Shown in pieces: positions 44,001 through 54,726 of a DNA stretch of 64,000 nt. Origin of the DNA: Albifimbria verrucaria (taxonomy: Eukaryota > Ascomycota > Sordariomycetes > Hypocreales > Stachybotryaceae); contig JAHREC010000011.1 in NCBI GenBank assembly GCA_020081605.1, positions 3,968,001 through 4,032,000 on the forward strand, given 5' to 3'. Within the stretch, counting starts at the first letter, position 1; the number at the start of each line of letters is the position of its first letter. The position numbers were made by a program, and so were the translations under genes. The notes beneath the pieces are model-generated. The model had not been told where the DNA came from, did no database searches, and was given only the letters and a program-made list of their open reading frames with translations.

Positions 44001-47000
44001 CCCTAGATGGCACTAATTTCCATCAAAGGGACGAAGCTCCATCACCAGATTTCAGCCGTCAAACGTACTGCAACAGCACGGCATCAAACTGACGGACCGT
44101 AACGGGGAGGCCCGCATTGTCCCAAGTGGCGCGTCGCAGTGAATGATGCTGATGGGATGCGACTTGGTGTGCGGAAGGCGACAAGGAAGCATTTCCGCAG
44201 ATCGAGTTAGGTCCGGCATCCTTTCAGCAGCCGTCGTGGATCGTCGCGCGTTGCAGCTGTGGCGTAGTGGCTCTTTTGCCTTCATGGATTCGAACCTGAA
44301 GCACAGCTAGGCTGCCTGCAGACGGCCATTCCGGTGACTGCTAATCACGTTGCCTTGGAACCAACAGCCAACCTGGACTAGCAACCCGAAATTGCTCAAT
44401 TTGTCTCAGCCGGCCTACTTGCTCTAAGCACATACTCGTCGCCGTTGGCATTTGGCCAGACCTGGCTTACACGGGGAAGCGCTCACTGACTCGAGCGTTT
44501 CATGAGGCGTCACGTTAGCCCCAGCGTCGACTGTCCCATTATGCTACGGAGTCGGCCCAGATTAACAATGGGCAGTCCGGGCGCCATACCATACCCCTCC
44601 ATTCCACAGTCGTGATCCGCCTACCCATGATAAACTATGGCTCGAGCGACGACAGGGGCAGGTCTGGCGAAGGGAACCAAGAAACCTGCATCTGCTCAAT
44701 GCGCGATGCTTAGCGCTGCTCGCTAGAGCCCGCCCACAACGCGGACCAACAGGATCTCATCCGCCGCGGTCACACGATGTTCAGCAAATGAATGAAGCGT
44801 CATCGGACTCTTGGCCGACAATGGCCGATACGCAAGCCCCTGTTACTATTGTCGGCACTGTCGATCGCGTCCCCAAGCTCCCCTTGCATGAGTTCCTTGG
44901 ATCGGCCGCCGCTTTCGTATTGGTTCATTTCAATAACTAGATGCGGAGCCTATTGATGGTTGATACCGCAGTTCTGCAGTTGCTCATCTCAATAGCACCA
45001 GATCTTTGATTGAAGGAGGCAAGCTTTCTCGCGTCTCACCGTAGGCAAAACCCGCCAGCCTGGATGGCGCAGGCGGAATTTTCTGTCCACTGATGACGCC
45101 CCCATCCCTTGTCTTGCCTGGATGACAATAGCATGATTTCCGGTTTTCCGTCACAATGGACCGGCAGTGACCTTGTTCGTTGCGAAGCCGTGGCGTAACC
45201 TGGTCCGGCTCGCTTGACACGGCCCTTCATCCAAGGAACACTTCTAGAAGCATTCTGTCGCAGAGTCCACAAGCCTGATTCTGTGCCGTGCTTTGACACT
45301 AGCATGGCTGCGACGTGTGCCGGCATAGCCTTACAGGGATTTCACAGTCAGAGAGAGCACTTGCCATGCGGGAGCCTAACCAAGGACCAAGGTCTGTGCC
45401 ATTGACTTCATCTCATGAGCACGGCCATCACGGATGTCGTTCTTGTCATCGCGAGATTCGGGCCCGGAGCCAACAGAGTATGTAATACGCAAAGATGACT
45501 GCGCGCTAGAGGCGCCTCCCCTCCCCTTTCAGATGACCTGCATTTACTTTGATCACGATTCCGATTTTGGACACTTGTGCGCCCATTCATGTAATTTGCG
45601 CTATCATCAGCTTAGGTGGGTACCGTGCTGATTGAGCTCCGATCAGGGTGTCTGCTAATTCAGAACCGTAGGTGGAAATCGGTCACGGGCACATTTGTCT
45701 GACGTGTTGGCCGGCGCAACTTGAAGTTTCATTCTTACTGTATTGTCGCCAGTGTTTAATTGCCTGTTCTGGCATCACCCGCCGCTCGTCTAATACATAC
45801 ACAGGCTGCTAAGCCGCGTGGGATTTCTCAAACCCCTGCGCCGCCTCTCGCTTGTCTGAGGCATCGCCAAAATGTTCCTCATGTGGGTCAAAGTCTGATT
45901 CCGGTGCGGCCCTCCGAGCACGCCCTGAGATGTCCGTTCCACGCTCAGGTCCGGCGACGGAACGGAGACAGCTTCGTTTCTCTCACATGCGGCTTCGTGC
46001 GCCGCCTCCGCTGGGGTAAGGTGGGCAGGTTTGGACCAGCGTCGCAAGGCTCTCTGCCATCGGCAGCCGGTTGCGTGTTACAGGCTGGAGACTCAATTAA
46101 AGGGTCTAGGTGTCTGGCTCGTCCCAACTGTGGAGCGACAGTGGCTGTCGGCTTGTCAATACGCTTAAAACTCACGGCTAAGTCTACTGACTCGTGTCTT
46201 GTCGCACGATGGCCAGCTCACCAATAATGTCCAGATTTCAGGCGCTCAGTCACTCTGCGACGACGTCAAACGAATCTCGCCCTAGCGACGATGGGAGGAA
46301 CCCGACAATGGTGCGGCTCTGACGATCATGCAAATCTTCCCGCGGGAAAGCCATAAAGATTCCTCGGCTCCTCTCTTTTGGGCATGCTCATCGTGGATGT
46401 TTACACTAGACGAGGTGATCGACCTCTTCCGCCGACACCCAGTTGCGGCTCAGACGCAGACTAAATCAAATTCGACATGCAGTTCATAAAGCATGTGAAT
46501 GAGAGGCTTAACTGATGTCACAACAAGCATCCAGAGACGTTCGTGTCATGAGCTCTGTGGTGTGTTAGGTGAGTTACATATGTGGTGTATAGTGTATACC
46601 ATGGTTCTCGCACCCCATCTACGGATAGCAACAAGGCGATGCAGTTTAGGGCTGATCTGTGTCACAACATGTCTCCCTAACACCAAGTGAAGCAGAACGA
46701 ATGAAATGGAAAGGTGTAGATGTAAATAGGTAGGCAGATATGTCCACAATCCGTGGTCATTGCAAAGATAACACATTGCTCAGCTCTAGTTGAGCACAGG
46801 ATCAGAAGCACGAGACCCAGTCGGACAACAAGAACTACAGAGCATTGACCACCACGCATTAAGCTCTGGCAGTTTGCGAGGATCTAGCAAGAACAGAACG
46901 AAGATAACAATAAACGTAAACAATGTTTCTTAAATCCTTGATGCATCAAGCTTACTTCTGTTACTCGTTGTCACATACCTATCCCAGCGGGTCGTAAGGC

Positions 47001-47278
47001 AGCCACAAGCTCCACGTCGTTTCTCGCATCCTACCAACTCTCCACGCCGTCCTAACGGTCCATTTCAGGGTAACGCCTTCATTGGAGGTGAGGGCGGGAA
47101 GATGGGGTTGGTTGCAGGGTGCGGTTTATTATTAGAGCCTTGACCTGGCCTCCTGCCGCGCTTGGACGGAGTGGACGCAAGATATCCAGAGTAGGTAGAA
47201 TCCTACGTCGCTGACGTGAGAGCCACCGAAGAGCTCGTGTACTACGTAGCACGCGTATCATGAACCCGGTCGTATGCT

Positions 47279-49470
47279 TCATTCGAGATGTATAATCTCC
47301 GTCTTGAAGTTGTTTTTGTCAGCCAACTCGGCCACGTCGGTAGCAGTTAGCCCAGCGACATAACATGTCCCAACGTGGACCCAGTTCGGTCCACGTCTTC
47401 GAAGGACTACTGGTAGTCGTGACGGATCCAAGGCAACAAGCTGATCGCCTGGCTTCATGTTGCGCGGCCCAATGCCAAGGCGGCCGTCGGCGGTCTTGAA
47501 CCATGACCGATCCTCACATGCATTAAATCTGCTCGACCAACGGACATAATTGCTTAGCAGAGCCTTAGCTACTTCTGCTTTCGTGCAAATGTTGTAAGGG
47601 TTGCATGGAGGAATTTCTTTTCACAGTCAAAGACTGAGAGATGGTTTAGTGTGTGCTTGCAGAACCTGACCCCTAGAGCAACGCCGTTGGAGACGTCGAA
47701 GCTCTGGAAGAGGAAGGGCGGGACACGGTAGTTCTCAACACTGAAACGCATTCCCCGTAGAAATAACTCAACACCGGGGCTTTCTTCCAGGCATAGCCCG
47801 GATATGGCTCTATTTTCGAACCTGTCAAAGCCTTGCTGTACTGCATGGTACAAGGCACACAGAATAGATGCTCTGCTATCAACACCGTATGTCACTGTGA
47901 GCCCAAAAGCCCTGACTAGTTCGCTCAGTGTTTCTAAAGCATCATTTGCATGCTCGGGCATCCAAGCCAGAGCACTGGTTCCGGCAATGACGGCTTCGAC
48001 CGTGCCGAAATTCAGGACAGACACTTCCAATATACTTGGATCTTCCGGTAAGAGACGATGGACAATCTCGTCCTCGTGTCCTTGCATTGCCATTGCTTGT
48101 GACAACAAACCCTGGCCTATTCCAGGTGTTCCGTGTGGTACCACTGACTCGCCCGTCCTCAATGACGCGGCGTACTTTGTCATGTCTGGCAGCCATGATG
48201 GTAGATTGTGGTCATTTGTATAGGATCTTAGCCCAATACCTGTAAATGGAAGGCTCATGTCGATTAAGCTATCCATATAATGTACTTGTTGATACCATTC
48301 AAGGTAAACCTCACGCACTGATTTGTTGTAATCGACCCTGGCCACGGGTTTGTTTGTGACGCTCTGGTAGCCGTAGACCATATCCCTGGGGTCCGTTGCC
48401 ACATGCCCCTCTGCAGCGGTAAGGAACATTGGAGGCGAAAAAGTATTGCTCCTCATCGCCGCGATTTGTTGGTCAAGATTGTTTAGAAGGTTGTTTCCGT
48501 GCCATATTACATGAATACGAAGTACACCATCAGCGCCGGGCCAATCTTCCGGCGTTGTGTTTTCCAACTCGTCCAAGAAAATACCGAGTGCGGCGTACTG
48601 AGCAAACGAGGCGCACACGTTTCCGCACAACAGGATACAATCATGGAGTGTCCGTGCCATGGCAATCTCTTGAATGATCCATACCCGATTCCAGTAAGTG
48701 CTCTTTGCGAGTCTGAAAACACTGTCCCAGTTGGCATTGCCCGTGACAGTTCCTGGATCGAATTGGCAAACATCAGGATTGTCCAAGATCCATTTTAGGC
48801 CGTTTCTAACATTTATAGTCTCTGGGTTTGTGAAATCAACCTTAGGATAAGGTCCAAAGTTTCTGTATATGCGTTTTACAAAGTTAAGTGCCAAGTCGAG
48901 GCGATCGTCGTCTATCTCTCCAAGCCACGATATGACCTGTCTCGCGTTACTATAGATCAAAGCCATCTGCGTTACTTGATGGTTCCGTTCCGGTATGTCG
49001 TCTTGGTTTATGCACAACGCGTCTACCCACAATCTTAAAGGCTCCTTGGGACTAAACATGGTCGGGAGCAGGCGTTGGGAGATACGAGAAAGTTTTCCCG
49101 GTCGCTTTGGCGGAGGACTCATTTCAGGCGGTACTACCAGCCCAGGACTGAGCTTGCGATTCACATCAAGAACTCCTAGGTTTCTCAGTCTCTTCAGTGC
49201 ACTTCCAAGATTTTTCGTGACTGGAACCGTAATCCCGTTGAGAGTAATTGAATCTGTGGGAGCCCTAAGCCCCCAGACATATGACAATGCAGAGTATTTG
49301 AGGCCACGGGGCAAGCTCGTCGTCTCAAGACTGCAGGAAACGACATCGTCAGGATTTGAGGCCGGGTGTATTTTAATGACTCGAATCTCTCCTGGGCTAA
49401 GCGGAGCATACAACTTGTTGCCCGAAGGCTTCTGCTGTGTACCTACATCCATTCCGTGTTCACCAGCCAC
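47279..49470 (-). CDS. HET-domain (heterokaryon incompatibility) protein
   Basis: About 730 residues. The HET domain has its three conserved blocks: YSALSYVWG (about residue 60), LWVDALCINQDDIPERNHQV (about 165) and YSNARQVISWLGEIDDD (about 190). The middle is typical of the family (RVWIIQEIAMA, DPRDMVYGYQSV). The first 633 residues are in one frame. The true C-terminus continues after one base added in the T run at 47618-47621, giving GRLGIGPRNMKPGDQLVAL and VGTCYVAGL, the usual end of these proteins. HET proteins can trigger cell death after fusion of unlike hyphae, and some act with STAND receptors; which partner this one has is unknown. There are no introns. No NACHT or repeat domain is attached. 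Confidence 0.92.
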
Positions 49471-50289
49471 AGACTACACCCACGGCAGGAGTTACATATC
49501 TCAGCATGAGTTCTGTCGCGACCATTATCTACCCACGCGAGTGGAGGTTCTGCTGTCAGATGTATGCATGTCCCATATGCACCTTGTATGCAGGCTGTGC
49601 ATTTGGCGGGGCTGATGATCGCCATCAAGTGTATTTAGTTGGGAGGGCTGATTCAGCCGCAAAAACGATGGATCAATAACCCCGGGGTTTTGAAATAGTG
49701 TTAAACGATGTTGGCGGTAGAGTCTGAAGGATTCAAGGAGGAATGGACTCGTAGGCAGAGTGAGGTGATTGATGCTAAGATGTCTTGGAACCTCAAGCAG
49801 GAATTATCGAATGTATCTCAACTCGCTTAAGGGGAATATTTCGGGCTCACCCGCTACACCATGTGATTGCTTTACACAGATGTTATCTCGAAGTGTTATT
49901 TATATTCTCTATTTCCACCAAAATAATTCTGAAGAAGCAGTAGAATAGTAACATACTCGGGTTCAGTCGAAACCGAAGTCTTCCCTTTGCAAATGGATGT
50001 GAAGCTACCCTGTACATCTCAGGCGTCATCCACCGACTTACAGCACAGAACACCACTTATTCGCATTATAAAATAATGAATGAAACCAAGAATTCAATAT
50101 CAGATTAAATGCTATGAACACTAGCGTGATGCACCTTGAGACAACCGCTTAAACTCCAAACCACTCAATTTGTAGCACACTTTGGGATTTATCGACACCC
50201 TACACAACAGGAGATCCCCACCACACTAGCTGCAACGCTTGATGAGGCATTTGTCCTCTCCTCCTCCCAAGCAATCAAGCAACCAATCT
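49471..50289. other. HET promoter region, AT-rich
   Basis: AT-rich sequence of about 0.8 kb between the HET start and the tRNA gene; no coding sequence supported. Confidence 0.5.
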
Positions 50290-50363
50290 GGTTCCGTGGT
50301 CTAGCTGGTCATGGCATCTCGTTAACACCGAGAAGGTCCCCGGTTCGAGCCCGGGCGGAATCA
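50290..50363 (+). tRNA. tRNA-Val (anticodon AAC)
   Basis: A complete cloverleaf of 74 bases. The acceptor stem GGTTCCG pairs with CGGAATC (one G-T), followed by discriminator A. The D arm lies in TGGTCTAGCTGGTCA. The anticodon stem TCTCG/CGAGA encloses TTAACAC, giving anticodon AAC. The T arm is CCCGGTTCGAGCCCGGG. A and B boxes for RNA polymerase III are therefore present, and a TTTT terminator follows at about 50366. No intron. Confidence 0.93.
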
Positions 50364-50718
50364 TCTTTTGCCTTCTTGACCATAATCTAATCCCTTGGAT
50401 TAGTTTACAGTGGTTATCAACTCATTTTTTTGTAATGCGAACTCCTCGCATATGGTACCATGCCGCTGACACTAAGTGTGTTGCAACATTTTGCTGGATC
50501 GACAGGGACAGCGCCAATGTTGGCCTTCCGTCTTACGGGGTGAGCCAGGCTACCCGGGGAACTGGGAAACCATGGTGCTGAGGATGGAAATTGACATGGC
50601 TGTTATTCCTATTGCAACCGTGCAACATTAGAGCCTCCCTAATGCCTACAAATATAACGTCCCGCCCCCATGATATGCCAAACGACCCGTCCCGGCTTAC
50701 AAGGAAGACAACATATGC
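50364..50718. other. Intergenic between tRNA-Val and LSB5
   Basis: 355 bases with nothing recognised beyond the tRNA terminator. Confidence 0.5.
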
Positions 50719-52357
50719 TCAAAACTCAGGCTCATGACCAACGCGGTTCTCCCTCTCCAAGGCAGGGGTTTCGACGACGTTCTTGTCAGCGAAAGGATCG
50801 TCCTCGTCGTCCTCGTCGTCCTCAGGCTCAGGTCGCTGGGGCTGTGCTGGTTTGGCCATGGGCGGTGGGCGTGGGGCGCCGCGGCGGGCTTGGGAGCGGA
50901 TTCGAGGCTAAGCCCAGCGAGGTCGGGAGGGTGTGTGCTTGTGGGCGAGGGCGCGTTCGCCATGGATTCCATGCCTCGCATTTGAGCCACTGTGCTCAGG
51001 TCAGCGGACGTTGACGAAACAGAGCCGCCCAGGGGGACTTACTTCGGTACAGATGGGCCTGCTCGGCCAGCTCATCGTCGGAGTCACTGTCAGCATCGAT
51101 GGAACGGTCCAACTGCTCAAAGGACATCAAGGCGTGCACAAGCTCATCGTTTGCATGGAGCAGGCCACCCAGCCACTGTTCGTCTTCGACGTGGTGAATC
51201 TGATGCATGTTAGCCTAAGGGGTTCGATGTAATGCAGAGGCGTGCAAGGGGCCGTACGTAACGCAGCACCCTCCTACGGAGCTGCTTGCACTCTTCAAAG
51301 CGTTGCACAGCCTGTGGGTTCTCCGAAATCCGTTCTTTTTCTCGGTTGATGCTCTGTAGGGCATTCATTAAGTTGGTCGTGGCGATGGAGGAGTCGGCGA
51401 TGACCGTCTTCATCTGCCCTTTTTCGGCCTCGAGATTGAACGGCTTCCTCTTCCCTTTGGCCTTGTCCTTGTCCTTCTTCTTATCAGAGGAAGAGGAGCT
51501 TCCAAAGAAAGACCCTGACAAGGACGAGGACTTGGAGTGGCCTCGCATTTGGGTCGTCGTCATGGGCGCAGGCGTGCTAGGACCGGCCACAGAGGGAGTC
51601 GCCGCGGCTTGAGCGCGCTGCTGGGCAGCTCGTGCGGCCTCTTCCTCCTCCTCATCCCCGAAGGGTTGGCCTCGGTTTCTTGCAGGACCTTGGAACGCTC
51701 TTGGGTCACAGTGACTTTCCTCTTGGGAAGTTCCTGATACCAAGTTAGACTAGGTGATAACTTCCGTCTTACGACGGGCGAACAGGATAACAGGAACTTA
51801 CCTTATGCAGCATCGCAATCCTTTCCAAGCCCGCCGTGCCCTTATACTGCGCCCACATACGGAAGAGCTCGCGACACTTGTTCTTGACGGCAGGATCCGA
51901 GAGGTTCGAGGAGCCGCAGACACGCAGACGCTCCAGGAGAGGCTCGTCGGCGAAGGTACGCTGGAAACGTGGCCCAGCGTTCTGAATCAAGCCATCGAGA
52001 AGGACGAGAGCGCGAAGCTGACGATGAACATTACCATACTTGAGCTTCTTACGGATAGCACGGGCAGCCTCGCTGGGGCCGGAGGCTTGAAGCTTGATGA
52101 CTTCTACGAGCTCAGGGATGCCGCTGAAGTCTTCTTCCTCATACTGCTCCGAGGTGAGGTTCTCGATGGTGACTGTAACAGCCGAATAAGGTTTCTTCTG
52201 GAGGGCATGTTAGCAGTAGAATATGAGGCTGATGAGATATGTGTGATAATGGTATTGCGTAGGCAGACTGAGCAGCATGTGATACGAGGCATCGTCACAT
52301 GTGCGACTTCGGAGCCCAAGGCATAGGGCGAAAGGGCTCACGTACCTGTTGAAACAT
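50719..52357 (-). CDS. LSB5: LSB5-like VHS-GAT protein (endocytosis, actin)
   Basis: Exon 1 is only ATG TTT CAA CAG, followed by a GTACGTG donor; further introns interrupt the rest. The VHS domain begins KKPYSAVTVTIENLTSEQY and includes AARAIRKKLKYGN, LRALVLLDGLIQNAG and DPAVKNKCRELFRMWAQY. ELPKRKVTVTQERSK leads to an Ala/Ser/Lys-rich linker. A GAT-like helical bundle follows (GQMKTVIADSSIATTNLMNALQS through DEQWLGGLLHANDELVHAL). The C-terminus is acidic (PEPEDDEDDEDDPFAD). Yeast Lsb5 binds ubiquitin, Las17 and Sla1 and links endocytic membranes to actin; the same role is inferred. One base is missing at 51663-51665 and one at 50873-50876, both in G runs of the plus strand. The gene shares a promoter region with OPI3. 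Confidence 0.87.
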
Positions 52358-53480
52358 GATGGCGGTATGAAGTATCGACGCCGTGGAAGTGATTCCGTAA
52401 GATATCTAGAGACAAAATGCGCTGTGCGCCTAGCAGGCTGGTATTTGCCGTCGTCGTGCCAAACCAGGACAGTAGAGATAGGTGATTATGCGCGCGAGAT
52501 GGCCCACTTGACGAGGGGCAGGACGCAGACAGCTTGGAGGGACTGCGTGGATGCGCATGCGCTGAGAAGGTTACCTCACGCGTGACCAAGAAATGAGAAG
52601 CAGCGAGAGCTGTCTTGTTAGAGCTTCCAAGTTAATAGGGTCACGGGTTGCGACGAGGCTTTGGCATTGATAAGGCTCGGTCAGTGTCTGTCCATCACAG
52701 CTTAAGTGGCATTGGCATTACGGTAGCAGAGGACCCTCATTAACTAAGGCATGGGATTGATGGTGGGGTCTTGCTTGGGCTTGGGATTTGGGACTGGGAC
52801 TTGTCCTGGCCTTGTCTTGTCTGTCCGGCAGGTACGGAGCACTCATGCCATGCATGTACCTTGGTCCATTCCGGCACGCAGGTAACAGCGCGGGGGCTGA
52901 GCAAGCAGGACACAGAGGTAGAGACGGAGAGCGACGATGTGCTTTAAATGCAGGCCATGTCTGCTGACGTCGCCTCGCCGGCACCTAATGGACGAGCTTG
53001 ACCAAGCACATGATGGAACCTTTTTCTTCTTCTTCTTTCTTTCTTCTTTTTTTTTTTCTGTAGTCAGGGCATGTCATTGGGAACTTACTTGAATGGAAGT
53101 AATTGTAGTATTAAAGCCGTTTCCGACCACAAAGACAGAGGTACATCACCACGCCCGGTAGGCAGGTACCTCCACCCACCCGCTGGACAAAGCGCCTAAT
53201 GGGGTACCTAGCTACGCTTAGTACCTACCTACCAAGGTATGACGTGGTGACGTGACTAGACCTAGACCTAGACCTGGACCACCTGCAGCCGACCTTACCC
53301 GGACAGCTTCATCACCCCTGCCATCACCACCTCTGCTTTCATTTCATATTACCCGCAAACGCCAGCGTTCAATCGCTTCGCGCTATATATCCCCGGTAGA
53401 ATTTTTTTCTGTCGCCTTTTTTGTGCTCTAGCTGCTCGACGATCTCAAGAAGAAGTTATCGTGAATCCTTCTCGCCCACC
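52358..53480. promoter_or_regulatory. Divergent promoter region of LSB5 and OPI3
   Basis: About 1.1 kb between divergent starts, without a supported gene. It contains a long pyrimidine tract (53020-53060), TACCT repeats (53164-53235), two TGACGTG copies (53241-53257) and a CCTAGA repeat. Some of these are candidate regulatory sites, but none is proved by sequence alone. Confidence 0.5.
53259..53280. repeat. CCTAGA hexanucleotide repeat
   Basis: Three copies of ACCTAG-type units, the last one changed, about 200 bases before the OPI3 start. Confidence 0.75.
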
Positions 53481-54289
53481 ATGGCCGCTGTAATTGGAGA
53501 CTTCCTCAGCTATGTCGACTTCAGCAAACCAAGCTTGCTCGGCATGTGACACGCTCTACTCTGCCGACAAATGCGGATCACCAGCTAACCAGCGATACAG
53601 TCTCGGCATGCTCGATTGCCTTCAATCCCCTGTTCTGGAAGTGAGTTGACAACCTTTGCTCATAAGTAAACTAAGAAGCTAACCGTCATCCCTCAGCATT
53701 GTTGCCCGCCAAGGTTCGTTCGCGATGCCGGCCGCTCCTCCGCCGCCTGATGTCTAACGTACCAATTTTCTCCAGAATACCATAACAAGCTCCTGACGAA
53801 CCTATTTGGTGGCCGTTCCTACACCGCCTGCTATGCGCTCGCTGCTACCATCTTCGGGCTGGGTCTTGTCCGTGACTGGTTCTACCACACGGCCATTAAC
53901 GAGCAGCCCACCCACCCGCTGCTCCAGTCTGTCTATGTCCAGGCCGCTGCCTACACGCTCCTCGCATGTGGCAACATCCTCGTCCTCTCCTCTACCTGGG
54001 CTCTCGGTATCACCGGTACCTTCCTCGGCGACTACTTTGGCATCCTGATGGACGAGATGGTCACCGGCTTCCCTTCAACGTCACCAGCGCGCCCATGTAC
54101 TGGGGCTCTACCATGAGCTTCCTCGGAGGCGCCCTGCTCTACGGCAAGCCTGCTGGTATTCTGCTGACCCTTGAGGTGCTGGTCGTTTACATCCTGGCCC
54201 TGCGGTTCGAGGATCCCTTCACTGCGGGCATCTACGCCAAGAGGGAGCGCGAGAGAGCCGCTGCTCAGTCCGGAAAGAAGAAGGCTTAA
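53481..54289 (+). CDS. OPI3: Phospholipid methyltransferase OPI3 (phosphatidyl-N-methylethanolamine N-methyltransferase)
   Basis: It adds the last methyl groups from S-adenosylmethionine in the route from phosphatidylethanolamine to phosphatidylcholine, in the ER membrane. Four exons: 53481-53541, 53601-53640, 53697-53713 and 53776-54289. Intron 1 has a GC donor, and exon 3 is only 17 bases. The protein reads ACSIAFNPLFWNIVARQEYH, then membrane helices, with LGITGTFLGDYFGILMDEMVTGFPFN as the family signature and APMYWGSTMSFLGGAL holding the AdoMet-binding region. KRERERAAAQSGKKKA is the basic C-terminal tail. The length of about 210 residues is normal. One base is missing at the CCC of 54071-54073, which otherwise splits the gene after MVTGF. 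Confidence 0.93.
53542..53600 (+). other. GC-AG intron in OPI3
   Basis: The donor is GCATGT, with branch-site-like GCTAACC and acceptor TACAG. Only the GC donor keeps SKPSLLVSACSIAFNP in frame; the nearby GTGACA donor at 53546 shifts the following conserved exon out of frame. Confidence 0.78.
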
Positions 54290-54726
54290 ATGACGTGATC
54301 TGCATGTCGTCGACCACCGCTCCCTCAAACAGCCAATGCGGTGCCGACCTGCTCTCTTCCTCATGGTCGATTAGAAGGATAAAAAGTTTGATGTCAGATA
54401 GCGATGATACCACCTGTGCTACGGGTCTTCTCTGGAAGGAAAGAAAGAAAGATGAGATCCGAAACAGTAAATCCAGTCATGATATAATGCCATTTACGAT
54501 TCTATCTATCATATTGCAGTAACGCCTCCGAGTAACTCCAGCCAAAACTAGCCACATTGGACATGAGATATCATCAAGCAGTAGTGGGTATCGAAACATG
54601 CATGCTGCCGACATGCAAACGCTGGTAGTGACCGAGCAATGCCGGGCCACGGTATAGTGTGTGACTGCCATTGGTTGTACACCCGAAAGCACATCGGAAT
54701 GAGCTCGCCGGGCCAGGAGGCCACAA
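54290..54726. other. Convergent 3' region of OPI3 and RXT2
   Basis: 437 bases between two converging stop codons; presumed untranslated sequence only. Confidence 0.5.

Larger units (their letters stand above)
39484..47278. other. 7.8-kb region with no recognisable gene
   Basis: This is the longest gene-free stretch in the window, between the start of the C2H2 gene and the end of the HET gene. The frames present (such as 41310-42017 and 45760-46227 on the plus strand) have no family resemblance, no plausible introns and biased composition. It holds simple repeats at 40534-40559 and 41001-41035, purine-rich blocks near 40150-40215, and sequence of ordinary base composition otherwise. It could be a very long promoter or leader of the C2H2 regulator, non-coding RNA, or eroded sequence; I see no transposon protein remnant. 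Confidence 0.5.

Noticed and set aside
44260..44300. Possible tRNA: perfect B-box (GGTTCGAATCC) on the minus strand
   Set aside because: The T stem does not pair, and no A box or acceptor stem is found at the right distance. The A-box-like TGGCGTAGTGG is on the other strand.
45760..46227. Plus-strand open frame of 155 codons
   Set aside because: No family content; composition is like chance frames nearby.
50136..50390. Plus-strand open frame across the tRNA-Val
   Set aside because: It is simply read through the tRNA gene and its flanks.
53020..53060. CT-rich block as a possible triplex or origin element
   Set aside because: Pyrimidine tracts are common in fungal promoters; nothing else here supports a special role.
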